Shown: piece by piece, positions 43,272 to 50,863 of the stretch
How the letters are laid out: each line of letters begins with the position of its first letter
Position numbering within the stretch: the stretch's first letter is position 1
Source of the DNA: Fretibacter sp964410285
GTDB lineage: Bacteria > Pseudomonadota > Alphaproteobacteria > Caulobacterales > Maricaulaceae
Direction: 5' to 3'
NCBI GenBank assembly: GCA_964410285.1
Contig: CAYPFR010000013.1
Location: forward strand, 1 to 56,482
Length of the DNA stretch: 56,482 bases
The notes under the pieces: model-generated
Database searches by the model: none
What the model saw: only the letters and a program-made list of their open reading frames with translations
Told to the model about the DNA's origin: nothing
Program-made: the position numbers and the translations under genes

Positions 43272-44102
43272 TTACGGCGCAGTCACGATGCCCTCTATAG
43301 CGGATTTCACTTCTGCATGGGTCACGCCCTCAACAAAACCGATAGAAAATCGCTGCGGCATCGTCAGGAATTTGTCCTTATTCCGCCGGCCAAATCCAAG
43401 GACAGTCATATCAGGACGGCTCACATAGTCATTCGGGGTTTTGTCATCTTCATGCTGCAACATATAGAGCATTCGCGGCGAATTAGGGTCCCCAAACGCC
43501 AGCCATTCAGGCGCGGGTAGATCTCCAATGAACTCTTCGTCAATAAGGCGGCGCTCTGGCCCGGCGGAAGAAATCCAAAAATCAGTTCTATCCATTGATC
43601 CGCCCGGTACGCCCTCATATTGTACCCAATATTTATAACCCTCGCTCACCTTGCGCATGGTGAAATCAAGGCGATCGGGGTAAAAGTCATACTGGCCCTC
43701 CCAGTGTCCATTCTCTGAGGTGAAAACAATGCGCAAATGCTTTTCGGTTTCTATCTCGATTTCAGATGTCGATGGGTCGGTTCCGGCATTCATAGCATGG
43801 AAAAAATTTCCGTCTTGCCGATGGACGGCATTGGGAAAACCGCGATACTCGCCCTTATGGCCGCTGCCTTTTTCTTTGTGAAATCCAAGCCAGTCCACGC
43901 CGTCTTTGTCTAGCATACTCGACAGCCCGCCGCCGGTTTTCTCAAGATAATATGTCGCCGCTTCGGTGGTGACGATATAGGCGGGGTCTCCGCCTGCAGA
44001 GCTATCTATGCCGTGAGAGAGCTTAACCGCCGTTGGCACTGTTTGGGACGCACATCCGATCAATAAAATCACGGCAGAATAAAGTAGAGAGATCTTATGC
44101 AT
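43272..44102 (-). CDS. Lipoprotein of unknown function, uronate cluster
   Basis: A 276-residue lipoprotein (lipobox LIGC near residue 17). It has many aromatic residues and short motifs such as TYYLEKTGGGLSSMLDKDG, GEYRGFPNAVH and YWVQYEGVPGG. I do not recognise a named family, though the aromatic-rich beta-strand pattern resembles carbohydrate-associated secreted proteins. Its ATG overlaps the end of the symporter gene by eight bases, so it belongs to the leftward oxidoreductase-symporter-lipoprotein operon and probably helps bind or process the same sugar acid. Confidence 0.7.
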   Translation of the reverse strand: MHKISLLYSAVILLIGCASQTVPTAVKLSHGIDSSAGGDPAYIVTTEAATYYLEKTGGGLSSMLDKDGVDWLGFHKEKGSGHKGEYRGFPNAVHRQDGNFFHAMNAGTDPSTSEIEIETEKHLRIVFTSENGHWEGQYDFYPDRLDFTMRKVSEGYKYWVQYEGVPGGSMDRTDFWISSAGPERRLIDEEFIGDLPAPEWLAFGDPNSPRMLYMLQHEDDKTPNDYVSRPDMTVLGFGRRNKDKFLTMPQRFSIGFVEGVTHAEVKSAIEGIVTAP

Positions 44103-45858
44103 TGACGCTTTCCTCCGTTTGCCTCGCCGCGCTTTTTTTCAAAAGGGTACCAATAAGAAGCAAGGCGATTGCGCAGATCAAAAACATAATTCGGCCCCAA
44201 ACCGGATTCGGGATAAGCGTCATTGCGCACAGTCCTAGCCCCATAAAAGTCACCATGCCTCCCAATTTGCGTCTTTGCTGGCGGTCATAATCATCTTGGG
44301 CAATATCGGCAATCACGGGCGTTTCCAGGTCTGTGAAAAAAGCCAGTCTGCGCGCATCATCCGCAGCGCTCGGCGCGCGGTAAAAAAGTGAGGTCAGCAT
44401 AAAAAACCCGCCTGTAATAAAGACCTGCGCGCCAATTGTCAGAATGAGGTTCATGTCCGTGGCTTCGCGGCGGGTGAAGGGCTCAATACCGATCCACTGC
44501 GCAAATAGCTGCGGCGTAAGAATATTGAGCATGAACCAAGATATAAACAGCCCCAGCAGGACAGTTACCCACGGCGCCCACGCAGGCGTCCTTTTCACCA
44601 ATAGGCCCAAGATCAAAGGAATGAGAATGGGCACCTGAACCATGGCAGATAGTGACATCATCAAGTCAAACAGGCTGAGCTCTTTTAGGGATTTAAAATA
44701 GAGCGCCATAGCGATCACGATAAGACCGCTTAAAAGGCTAAGGCCGCGGCTCAGGTTAAGCAAATGACCTTCACTGACGACCTTGCCACGTTTACCGAGC
44801 CAGGGCTGGTAGATGGAACGCACGAATATCCCTGAATTTTTATTCAGCGCGGAGTCCATAGAGGACATGGTCGCCGCAAATAACCCCGCAAGTAATAGCC
44901 CCACAGTGCCTACAGGCATAGCGTTGCGGGCAAAAACAAGGTAAACTGCATCTGCCGCTTTATTGCCAAGATCTGGATAAGCCGCCGCCGCATCAGGATA
45001 TAAAATGGCCGATGCCCATGGCGGGATGAACCAGATAATGCTGCCAATCCCCATTAAGACCATAGCGAGCAAGGCGGCTTTGCGCGCATTGGCAGAGTCC
45101 TTGGCATTTAAAAACCGAAAAGAGTCGTGCATATTCATAATCGTGACAAGCTGCTTTGCGAGAAAGAATATGAAAGTTCCGACAAGCAATAATCCGTAAT
45201 TCATATTTGGTCCCATGACGAAATCGGACGGGAAGTTTGTAACTAAGTTTACAGGACCCCCCACCTTAACCAGAGCGACCACGGCGCAGGCGACAGAGAC
45301 AATCGCGACGACGAGCGTTTGTACGAAATCAGAGGCTACAACGCCCCATGCCCCCGCGAGGACCGAAACAAAAACCACGGCGAGGCCAATGACAATAATC
45401 GTCAGTACAATATCGGCTTCAAAGACAGCGCTTGAGAAAACGCCTAACGCATTCAGCCATATGCCCGCATTGAGCAAGGTGAAAATAATGAGGGCGCAGG
45501 AAAAAAAGAGTTCATTCCCGCTACCAAAACGCCGGCGGATTGCCTCGGTCGGCGTATCAACGCGCATCTGGCGGAAGCGGTGTGAAAAATAGGCCCAGCC
45601 GCAAAAATAGGAAAAGGTATTGGCGAAGAAAACAAGGCAAACGGCAAAGCCGTCCGTGAAGGCCTTACCGGCCGCGCCCGTGAAGGTCCAAGCCGAAAAT
45701 TGCATCATGAAGGCTGTCGAGCCAACCATCCACCAGAGCATGCGCCCGCCCCCGCGGAAATAATCGCTCGTGGATTTGTCGGCCATTTTCTTAAAAGCAA
45801 AACCAATGCCCAATATAAGGCAAAAATAGACCGCTATGACGAGGTAATCATAAAACAT
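44095..45858 (-). CDS. Sodium:solute symporter (SSS family)
   Basis: A 587-residue transporter with about thirteen to fifteen membrane helices. It has the SSS features of an early DYFRGGGRMLWW loop, GAAGKAFTDG and the long LFAATMSSMDSALNKNSG loop before a helix. Substrates of the family include sugars, uronates and carboxylates. Position between a Gfo/Idh/MocA oxidoreductase and a lipoprotein, and opposite mannonate dehydratase, suggests uptake of a hexuronate or its derivative (inference). Confidence 0.9.
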   Translation of the reverse strand: MFYDYLVIAVYFCLILGIGFAFKKMADKSTSDYFRGGGRMLWWMVGSTAFMMQFSAWTFTGAAGKAFTDGFAVCLVFFANTFSYFCGWAYFSHRFRQMRVDTPTEAIRRRFGSGNELFFSCALIIFTLLNAGIWLNALGVFSSAVFEADIVLTIIVIGLAVVFVSVLAGAWGVVASDFVQTLVVAIVSVACAVVALVKVGGPVNLVTNFPSDFVMGPNMNYGLLLVGTFIFFLAKQLVTIMNMHDSFRFLNAKDSANARKAALLAMVLMGIGSIIWFIPPWASAILYPDAAAAYPDLGNKAADAVYLVFARNAMPVGTVGLLLAGLFAATMSSMDSALNKNSGIFVRSIYQPWLGKRGKVVSEGHLLNLSRGLSLLSGLIVIAMALYFKSLKELSLFDLMMSLSAMVQVPILIPLILGLLVKRTPAWAPWVTVLLGLFISWFMLNILTPQLFAQWIGIEPFTRREATDMNLILTIGAQVFITGGFFMLTSLFYRAPSAADDARRLAFFTDLETPVIADIAQDDYDRQQRRKLGGMVTFMGLGLCAMTLIPNPVWGRIMFLICAIALLLIGTLLKKSAARQTEESVNA

Positions 45859-45865
45859 GTCGGCT

Positions 45866-47005
45866 CTATCCGAGATGGCGAATGTCCACCCATTGATTGT
45901 TTTGGCGAAGAATATCGATGATCTGTTGATAGTGCGCGCCTTCTTTGAAAGTCTGATAAGGCGGAACCTGCTCGCCCCTTATATCTTTCACGAACAGACG
46001 AATGAGATAACGCCAATTGCGTTCTGTATCACCTTCTACATCGGGAACATCTGCTGCAATATCAGCAGGCAAAGAGACCTTCGTCCAGTTTTTATCTGCG
46101 CCGTACACGTAAAGCGGGCCGCTCCCGTAGTGGCCCTTGATATATATAGCGCCCTGATTTCCGTAAAAGGCGATATAATCTTCATGAAAGCGCGGATGTA
46201 AGCCGCCATGTTTGAACATCACAGACACGGGCTTGTCTGCAAAGGGGCTCTCGATTTGTGCCTGCACATTATAGGACCATTCGACATTAGACTCGCCCCA
46301 TTCAAGTGAGGGGTCATTCAAGTCATCGGGAATATGCTCTCGCCGTGTTTTGAAATTATGGACGCCCTTGACGATAGGAGCTTTGCCAAGATCATCGCGA
46401 ACCTCACCCATGACAGACAATATCCTCTCGCCAATCACCGAGGTTGCAATTGAAAGTTTATGGGTAAAATTATTGTTCAGCCGTCCACCTCCCGCCTCGC
46501 GGCGGTGCGACCAACCAAAGGGAATCTCCCGTTCCAAATTAAAATGAGACACACATTCCACCTCGACAGGTTCGCCAATCACGCCCGAGGCAACCAAGCG
46601 TTTGGCGTGGAGAATTTCTGGCATATATCGAAAGCTTGCGGCAAAAGCCGTTTTGACGCCCTTTGCTTGCGCGAGATCATAAAGCTCCTTTGCCGTCTTC
46701 CCATCCGCTGTCAGGGGTTTGTCACAAAACACATGACAGCCCGCGGCTATTGCCTGCTTAATAGGCTCAAAATGCGCGCCGCCAGGGGTCGCGATAGAGA
46801 CAATATCTGGACAACATACACTGAGTGCCTCTTGCCAATTTGTTCCCCCATAGGGAATGCCCATATCACTTGTAACTTTTTGAACAACAGCTGGCGTACG
46901 TCCCACGATACCTGCGACTTCAGCACCGGCATCCCGGAAGGCCTGCGTATGGCCTTGTCCGGCAAAGCCGGTCCCATGCACCAACACTTTTAATGGCTTG
47001 CTCAT
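45866..47005 (-). CDS. Gfo/Idh/MocA-family oxidoreductase
   Basis: A 379-residue NAD(P)-dependent sugar oxidoreductase. The N-terminal Rossmann motif is VLVHGTGFAGQGHTQAF, and the family's substrate-loop Lys lies in CDKPLT. The start at 47005 is preferred because GGGGAG precedes it; ATG 47023 lacks a ribosome-binding site. It heads the leftward operon with the symporter and lipoprotein and faces manD divergently, which points to sugar-acid or uronate oxidation or reduction. Exact substrate is unknown. Confidence 0.88.
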   Translation of the reverse strand: MSKPLKVLVHGTGFAGQGHTQAFRDAGAEVAGIVGRTPAVVQKVTSDMGIPYGGTNWQEALSVCCPDIVSIATPGGAHFEPIKQAIAAGCHVFCDKPLTADGKTAKELYDLAQAKGVKTAFAASFRYMPEILHAKRLVASGVIGEPVEVECVSHFNLEREIPFGWSHRREAGGGRLNNNFTHKLSIATSVIGERILSVMGEVRDDLGKAPIVKGVHNFKTRREHIPDDLNDPSLEWGESNVEWSYNVQAQIESPFADKPVSVMFKHGGLHPRFHEDYIAFYGNQGAIYIKGHYGSGPLYVYGADKNWTKVSLPADIAADVPDVEGDTERNWRYLIRLFVKDIRGEQVPPYQTFKEGAHYQQIIDILRQNNQWVDIRHLG

Positions 47006-47070
47006 CTTCTCCCCAAACGTCATATAAAGACTTATACCGGTTGTGATAACCTGCCTAGACCAATTTGGCT

Positions 47071-47086
47071 ATTGGTTTATACCAAT
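47071..47086. promoter_or_regulatory. UxuR/ExuR-like operator between divergent uronate genes
   Basis: A perfect palindrome, ATTGGT-TTAT-ACCAAT, twenty bases before the manD start, close to the known GntR-family UxuR/ExuR consensus (ATTGGTATACCAAT core). A partial copy, TTATACCGGT, lies near 47028-47037, and CCAATTTGG at 47060-47068. Together they could control both arms of the cluster. No GntR regulator gene is in the window. Confidence 0.6.
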
Positions 47087-47105
47087 TTTGATCCAAGGGA
47101 TGGAC

Positions 47106-48341
47106 ATGAAAATTACCAGCGCAGAGGTCTTTATTGGCGGGCCCGGAAAAAACTATGTCACGCTAAAGGTCATGACGGATCAAGGCGTCTATGGCCTCGG
47201 GGATGCCACGCTCAATACGCGCGAGACATTGCCGGCGGCCTATCTAAAAGACTATCTCATCCCCTGCCTGATTGGTAAAGACCCACGCAATAGTGAAGAC
47301 GTCTGGCAATATTTTTATAAAGGTGCCTATTTTCGCCGCGGCCCTGTCACCATGGCCGCGATTGGCGCAATTGATATGGCGCTGTGGGACATCAAAGGCA
47401 AAATTGCAGGGCTTCCCGTCTATCAACTCCTTGGCGGTAAGAGCCGCGAGAGCGCCCTGCTCTATGCGCATGCAACGGGGACAGACGTGGAGGATTTGCT
47501 TGAGACAATCGCACATTATGCCTCCCAAGGATATAAGGCCGTCAGAGTGCAATGCGGCATTCCGGGAATGCCTAGGGGTAAAGATAATTTGGGTTACGGC
47601 GTTGCGGGGAAGACTGACAATGCCAAACATTTCATCACAGATTTCACGGGCCTGCCCAAAGAAGAAATTTGGGATAGCGAAAAATATCTACAATACATGC
47701 CAAGCGTGTTTGAAAAAATCAGAGACCGTTTTGGTCCCGATTTAAAAATCCTTCACGATGTGCATCACCGCCTGCGTCCGCGCGAAGCGGCAGCCTTTGG
47801 CCGGGAGATTGAAAAATATAATCTCTTCTGGCTCGAAGACCCAACACCAGCCGATGACCAAACCGCCCTAAAATTCATAAAAGAAAATACGCGCGTCCCG
47901 ATTGCCATTGGTGAAGTGTTCAATTCCATATGGGATTGTAAACATATGATTGAACAGGAATGGATTGATTTTATTCGTGTCGCCGTGACCTATGCGGGCG
48001 GCATCACCCATGTCAGGCGCATAACCGAGCTCGCAGCACTGCATCATGTGCGCACGGGATTTCACGGCGCGCCCAGCCACTCGCCTATCTCAATGGCGGC
48101 GCAGGCGCATATAAATGCTTGGGCGCCAAATTTCGGTATTCAGGAATATCTGGTCTTAGGCACGCCAGAGTGTGATGCCCTGTTCCCGTCCAAACACAGT
48201 ATCAAAGATGGTAAGTTTTATGTGAGTGAAGCGCCCGGTCTTGGCGTTGATTTTAATGAGGCCGAGTCCAAACGTTATAGCTATGAACGCGGCTATCACC
48301 CCACCGTGCGGCTGGAAGACGGCACGGTTTGGGATTATTAA
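47106..48341 (+). CDS. manD: D-mannonate dehydratase (enolase superfamily)
   Basis: A 411-residue ManD/RspA-type enzyme that dehydrates D-mannonate to 2-keto-3-deoxygluconate. Motifs are HATGTDVED, KAVRVQCGIPGMP, the metal ligands in DVHHRL, WLEDPTPADDQ and GEVFNS, and HGAPSHSPI. Length and order fit the family. The ATG at 47106 is chosen for the AAGGGA site upstream; ATG 47100 is close by. It is divergent from the oxidoreductase-symporter operon with which it should act on uronate-derived mannonate. Confidence 0.93.
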   Translation: MKITSAEVFIGGPGKNYVTLKVMTDQGVYGLGDATLNTRETLPAAYLKDYLIPCLIGKDPRNSEDVWQYFYKGAYFRRGPVTMAAIGAIDMALWDIKGKIAGLPVYQLLGGKSRESALLYAHATGTDVEDLLETIAHYASQGYKAVRVQCGIPGMPRGKDNLGYGVAGKTDNAKHFITDFTGLPKEEIWDSEKYLQYMPSVFEKIRDRFGPDLKILHDVHHRLRPREAAAFGREIEKYNLFWLEDPTPADDQTALKFIKENTRVPIAIGEVFNSIWDCKHMIEQEWIDFIRVAVTYAGGITHVRRITELAALHHVRTGFHGAPSHSPISMAAQAHINAWAPNFGIQEYLVLGTPECDALFPSKHSIKDGKFYVSEAPGLGVDFNEAESKRYSYERGYHPTVRLEDGTVWDY

Positions 48342-48342
48342 G

Positions 48343-49659
48343 TTTTTATCAGCCACACAGGGTACTTTTAAGCTCGGCATCAAGTTTGATAACTGGGCAA
48401 ACATTGGCGACAGTTATATTCACTCATTCGGGCGTGTCGGACAAACGACATGGATGACAGAATTTCACGCTTTCTGGCTCGAAGCTCATGCACATGGGCT
48501 CGGCGGAGAACTTTCGGATTATTGTCTGGAATGGAAAGCCGCCGAGATGGGTAAATGTGCGCTCAAAGCGCGCGATCCGGAGGTCAATGCCGCCTATCAT
48601 ATAAATGCCACCTCCTATGCCCAATATTTGCGGTCTAAGGCTGAAGACCTCGGTGTGAAACGTCAAGAAGGACTGATATCGGATGTCGTGCTGTGCCCAA
48701 AATCTGGAAATATTACTCAGCTCAAAATGGACAGCGGCGAAATCGTTGAAGGCGATTTCTTTGTTGACTGTACTGGATTTAACTCGGTTCTGCTTGGCAA
48801 GGGGCTCGGCGTGGAATTTGAAGATTGGGGTCATTGGCTGGCGGCTGACCGGGCTTGGGCGACTCAATCTAAGACGGACGGTGCTGGCCCTCCATTTACG
48901 CGGGCGATTGCACATCCAATCGGTTGGCAGTGGCAGATTCCCGTACAGGAGCGCACAGGCGAAGGCATTGTTTACAGCAGCCAATTCTGTTCTGATGATG
49001 AAGCGCGCTCCGTTCTGGTCAATAATCTCGCGGGTCCAGAGGCGCAGGAGCCTTATCTGTTAAAGTTCAGAACAGGGCGCCACCGACAAGCCTGGAAAAA
49101 CAATTGTGTCGCCATTGGCCTTGCCAGCGGCTTTCTGGAACCTTTGGAATCGACCACTATTCATTTAATTACAACGGCTGTTAAACGGTTGATGCGGTTG
49201 TTTCCAACCTCACAGGATATGGCAGAATTGGCTTCACGCTATAATTCTGAATCGAAAATAGAAATGGAGGAGGTTCGCAATTTTCTCATTCTCCACTATA
49301 ATCTTACAGAAAGGGATGACACAGATTTTTGGCGCTTTTATCGGGATATGGATATACCAGATGATCTGCGTCACCGCATGGATGTCTTCAAACGTAACGG
49401 ATATATCTGGCCTGATGGCGTCAATTTGTTTCGTGTAGACTCATGGCTTCAAGTCATGATTGGACAAGGCCTGTTTCCCGAGCATCACCATCTTGCTGGC
49501 GGTCTCCTTGGAGCGGAAAGATTGGAACAACAATTGAAGGTTATGCGTGAAAAGGTTGCACGCGACCTCGCAACTATGCCTGGGCACACGGAATTTGTGA
49601 AGCAATACTGTCCGGCAGATTTGTATACTGGAGACAAAATGCAGGCCTCGGCGGTATAG
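48343..49659 (+). pseudogene. Flavin-dependent tryptophan halogenase, N-terminus missing
   Basis: The frame is homologous to tryptophan halogenases from about residue 70 onwards, beginning FLSATQGTFKLGIKF two bases after the manD stop. The lysine of the catalytic FKLGIKF region and the glutamate in FLEPLESTTIH are kept, as are CTGFNSVL, GWQWQIPV and IGLASGFLEP. The first ~70 residues with the GxGxxG FAD-binding loop are absent, and the frame continues upstream only as an out-of-frame reading of manD. About 437 residues remain of a normal ~510. It is probably the product of a deletion or insertion ending at manD. Confidence 0.85.
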
Positions 49660-49670
49660 CGGGGGCAAAG

Positions 49671-50351
49671 ATGATTGACGCGAAAGAGCAGTTCAAAATT
49701 TGGAACCTGAAAAAATGGGAAGCCAAGAATAAGGTCATGTACAACGTCAACACCGGGAATAAATGGCCATGGTTTCACGACGCACTCGATTCCGACGTTG
49801 AAGCTTACGTAAAAGGGCTTGGCCCCGACATTTTGGACGTTTTAGATTTGGGAACTTGTAGCGGTTCACAGGCGATAGAAATTGCCAAGTTTGGCCATCG
49901 TGTTGTGGGCACAGATGTTGCCCGTTCGGCTTTACTGAAAGCCATAGAAGCTCTTGAACCATATCCAGACCTGTCGGTTCGTTTTATACTTGACGATATA
50001 ACTGCGTCAATGCTTGAACCCGACAGCTTTAATCTAATCCTCGACCGGGGGTGTTATCATTCTATTTGCTGTTTTCAGCACCGTGAATTCATATTAAATA
50101 TAAAACGCATTTTGCGTCCCAACGGCATCTTGCTCTTAAAGGTCATGAGTAGCGATGAGGATCGTTACGTGACATATGAAAAGGTAGGAGACTCTCAAGT
50201 TCAGATGCCCTTCCATTTTACCGAGCAGGAAATTCACGAAGTGATGTCACCGCATTTCACAGTATCTTCAGTTTCAGACAGTTTTTTTTACAGTTCGGTT
50301 ATCGACCCACCCGCCCGCGCCCGATTTGCAATCCTTCGTAATGATGAATAG
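49671..50351 (+). CDS. Class I SAM-dependent methyltransferase
   Basis: A 226-residue Rossmann-fold methyltransferase. Motif I reads VLDLGTCSGSQAIEIA, followed by VGTDVARSAL (motif II acid) and DSFNLILDRGCYHS (motif III-like). The later segment RILRPNGILLLKVM is typical. The ATG follows GGGGG by five bases and lies 11 bases after the truncated halogenase stop, so they were likely co-transcribed. Possibly it modified the halogenated product; substrate is unknown. Confidence 0.85.
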   Translation: MIDAKEQFKIWNLKKWEAKNKVMYNVNTGNKWPWFHDALDSDVEAYVKGLGPDILDVLDLGTCSGSQAIEIAKFGHRVVGTDVARSALLKAIEALEPYPDLSVRFILDDITASMLEPDSFNLILDRGCYHSICCFQHREFILNIKRILRPNGILLLKVMSSDEDRYVTYEKVGDSQVQMPFHFTEQEIHEVMSPHFTVSSVSDSFFYSSVIDPPARARFAILRNDE

Positions 50352-50774
50352 CTGCGTTGCTAATCATTAAATCCAGATTTTAGCTAACCTCAGCGCGGTG
50401 CTTAATTTTTAAGAAGGTCAAGATTTGCTCTGGCCACTCGCCCGCCATCCCCTGCGTCCGCGTTTTGTAAGGCAAGACGTGAGGCAAATCGCGTAAGTTC
50501 CCGTGTGGAAAGTACAGGAAAGAAGGATTTTCCGAGACTTCTCAGAGGCTTACGCAACTTGCAATGTCAAGAAAATGGTGCCCCCACACGGGGTGCCCAT
50601 CATCCTGAATGTTTAATGATTACAATGATTTACGTGTTAGCGCAAGTCGTTTGTGAGGCAAGAAATGAGCTAATTTGTTAGGCAGATTATACAATCAAAA
50701 TTATAAAACAGTTTCCCAAACCGTTGCGCTAAATAGGCTGGAAAAACGTAATACGGTTCGCCCAAGCCGATTAC
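50352..50774. repeat. Repeat-rich non-coding stretch at the accessory-element edge
   Basis: No gene is supported here. The region holds direct repeats TTTGT(A/G/T)AGGCA(A)GA at 50464, 50650 and 50674, with a related GTGAGGCAA at 50479. It also holds perfect inverted pairs: GCGTAAG (50491-50497) with CTTACGC (50549-50555), CCCGTGTGG (50500-50508) with CCACACGGG (50584-50592), and TTAGCGCAA (50637-50645) with TTGCGCTAA (50724-50732). A strong local hairpin spans 50575-50600 (ATGGTGCCCC / GGGGTG-C-CCAT, one bulge). Such density suggests recombination, origin or structured-RNA function. Confidence 0.6.
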
Positions 50775-50803
50775 AAAAAAAGGCTCCGGTTGAATTCAGA
50801 ACC
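50775..50803 (-). terminator. Intrinsic terminator downstream of drt3b
   Basis: On the minus strand GGTTCTG pairs with CGGAGCC (seven pairs including two G-T) around an eight-base loop, followed by seven T (50781-50775). Confidence 0.65.
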
Positions 50804-50860
50804 AATCGCACGCATGTGTGTGGGCTGCATACAGCCATTAACTGTTAGACGAAGCGTGAG
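50775..50860 (-). ncRNA. Candidate ncRNA of the two-RT defence system
   Basis: Minus-strand sequence directly downstream of drt3b, about 85 bases. It has a hairpin (GGCTG / CAGCC, 50823-50836), then CACACACA (50822-50815), then a terminator hairpin with seven T (50803-50775). Type 3 DRT systems carry an ncRNA, and I recall reports that one RT copies an ACACAC template within it. The match of location and template-like sequence is the basis; boundaries and expression are not known. The other flank (54309-54452) has no such repeat. Confidence 0.55.
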
Positions 50861-50863
50861 TTG

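Noticed and set aside
48226..48342. N-terminal 38 codons of the halogenase frame
   Set aside because: They are an out-of-frame reading of the manD 3' end with no likeness to a FAD-binding N-terminus.
50670..50850. Integron attC-like sites, from GTTAGGC near 50678 and GTTAGAC near 50844
   Set aside because: No matching inverse core in the right orientation and spacing was found for either heptamer, and no integron integrase is in the window.
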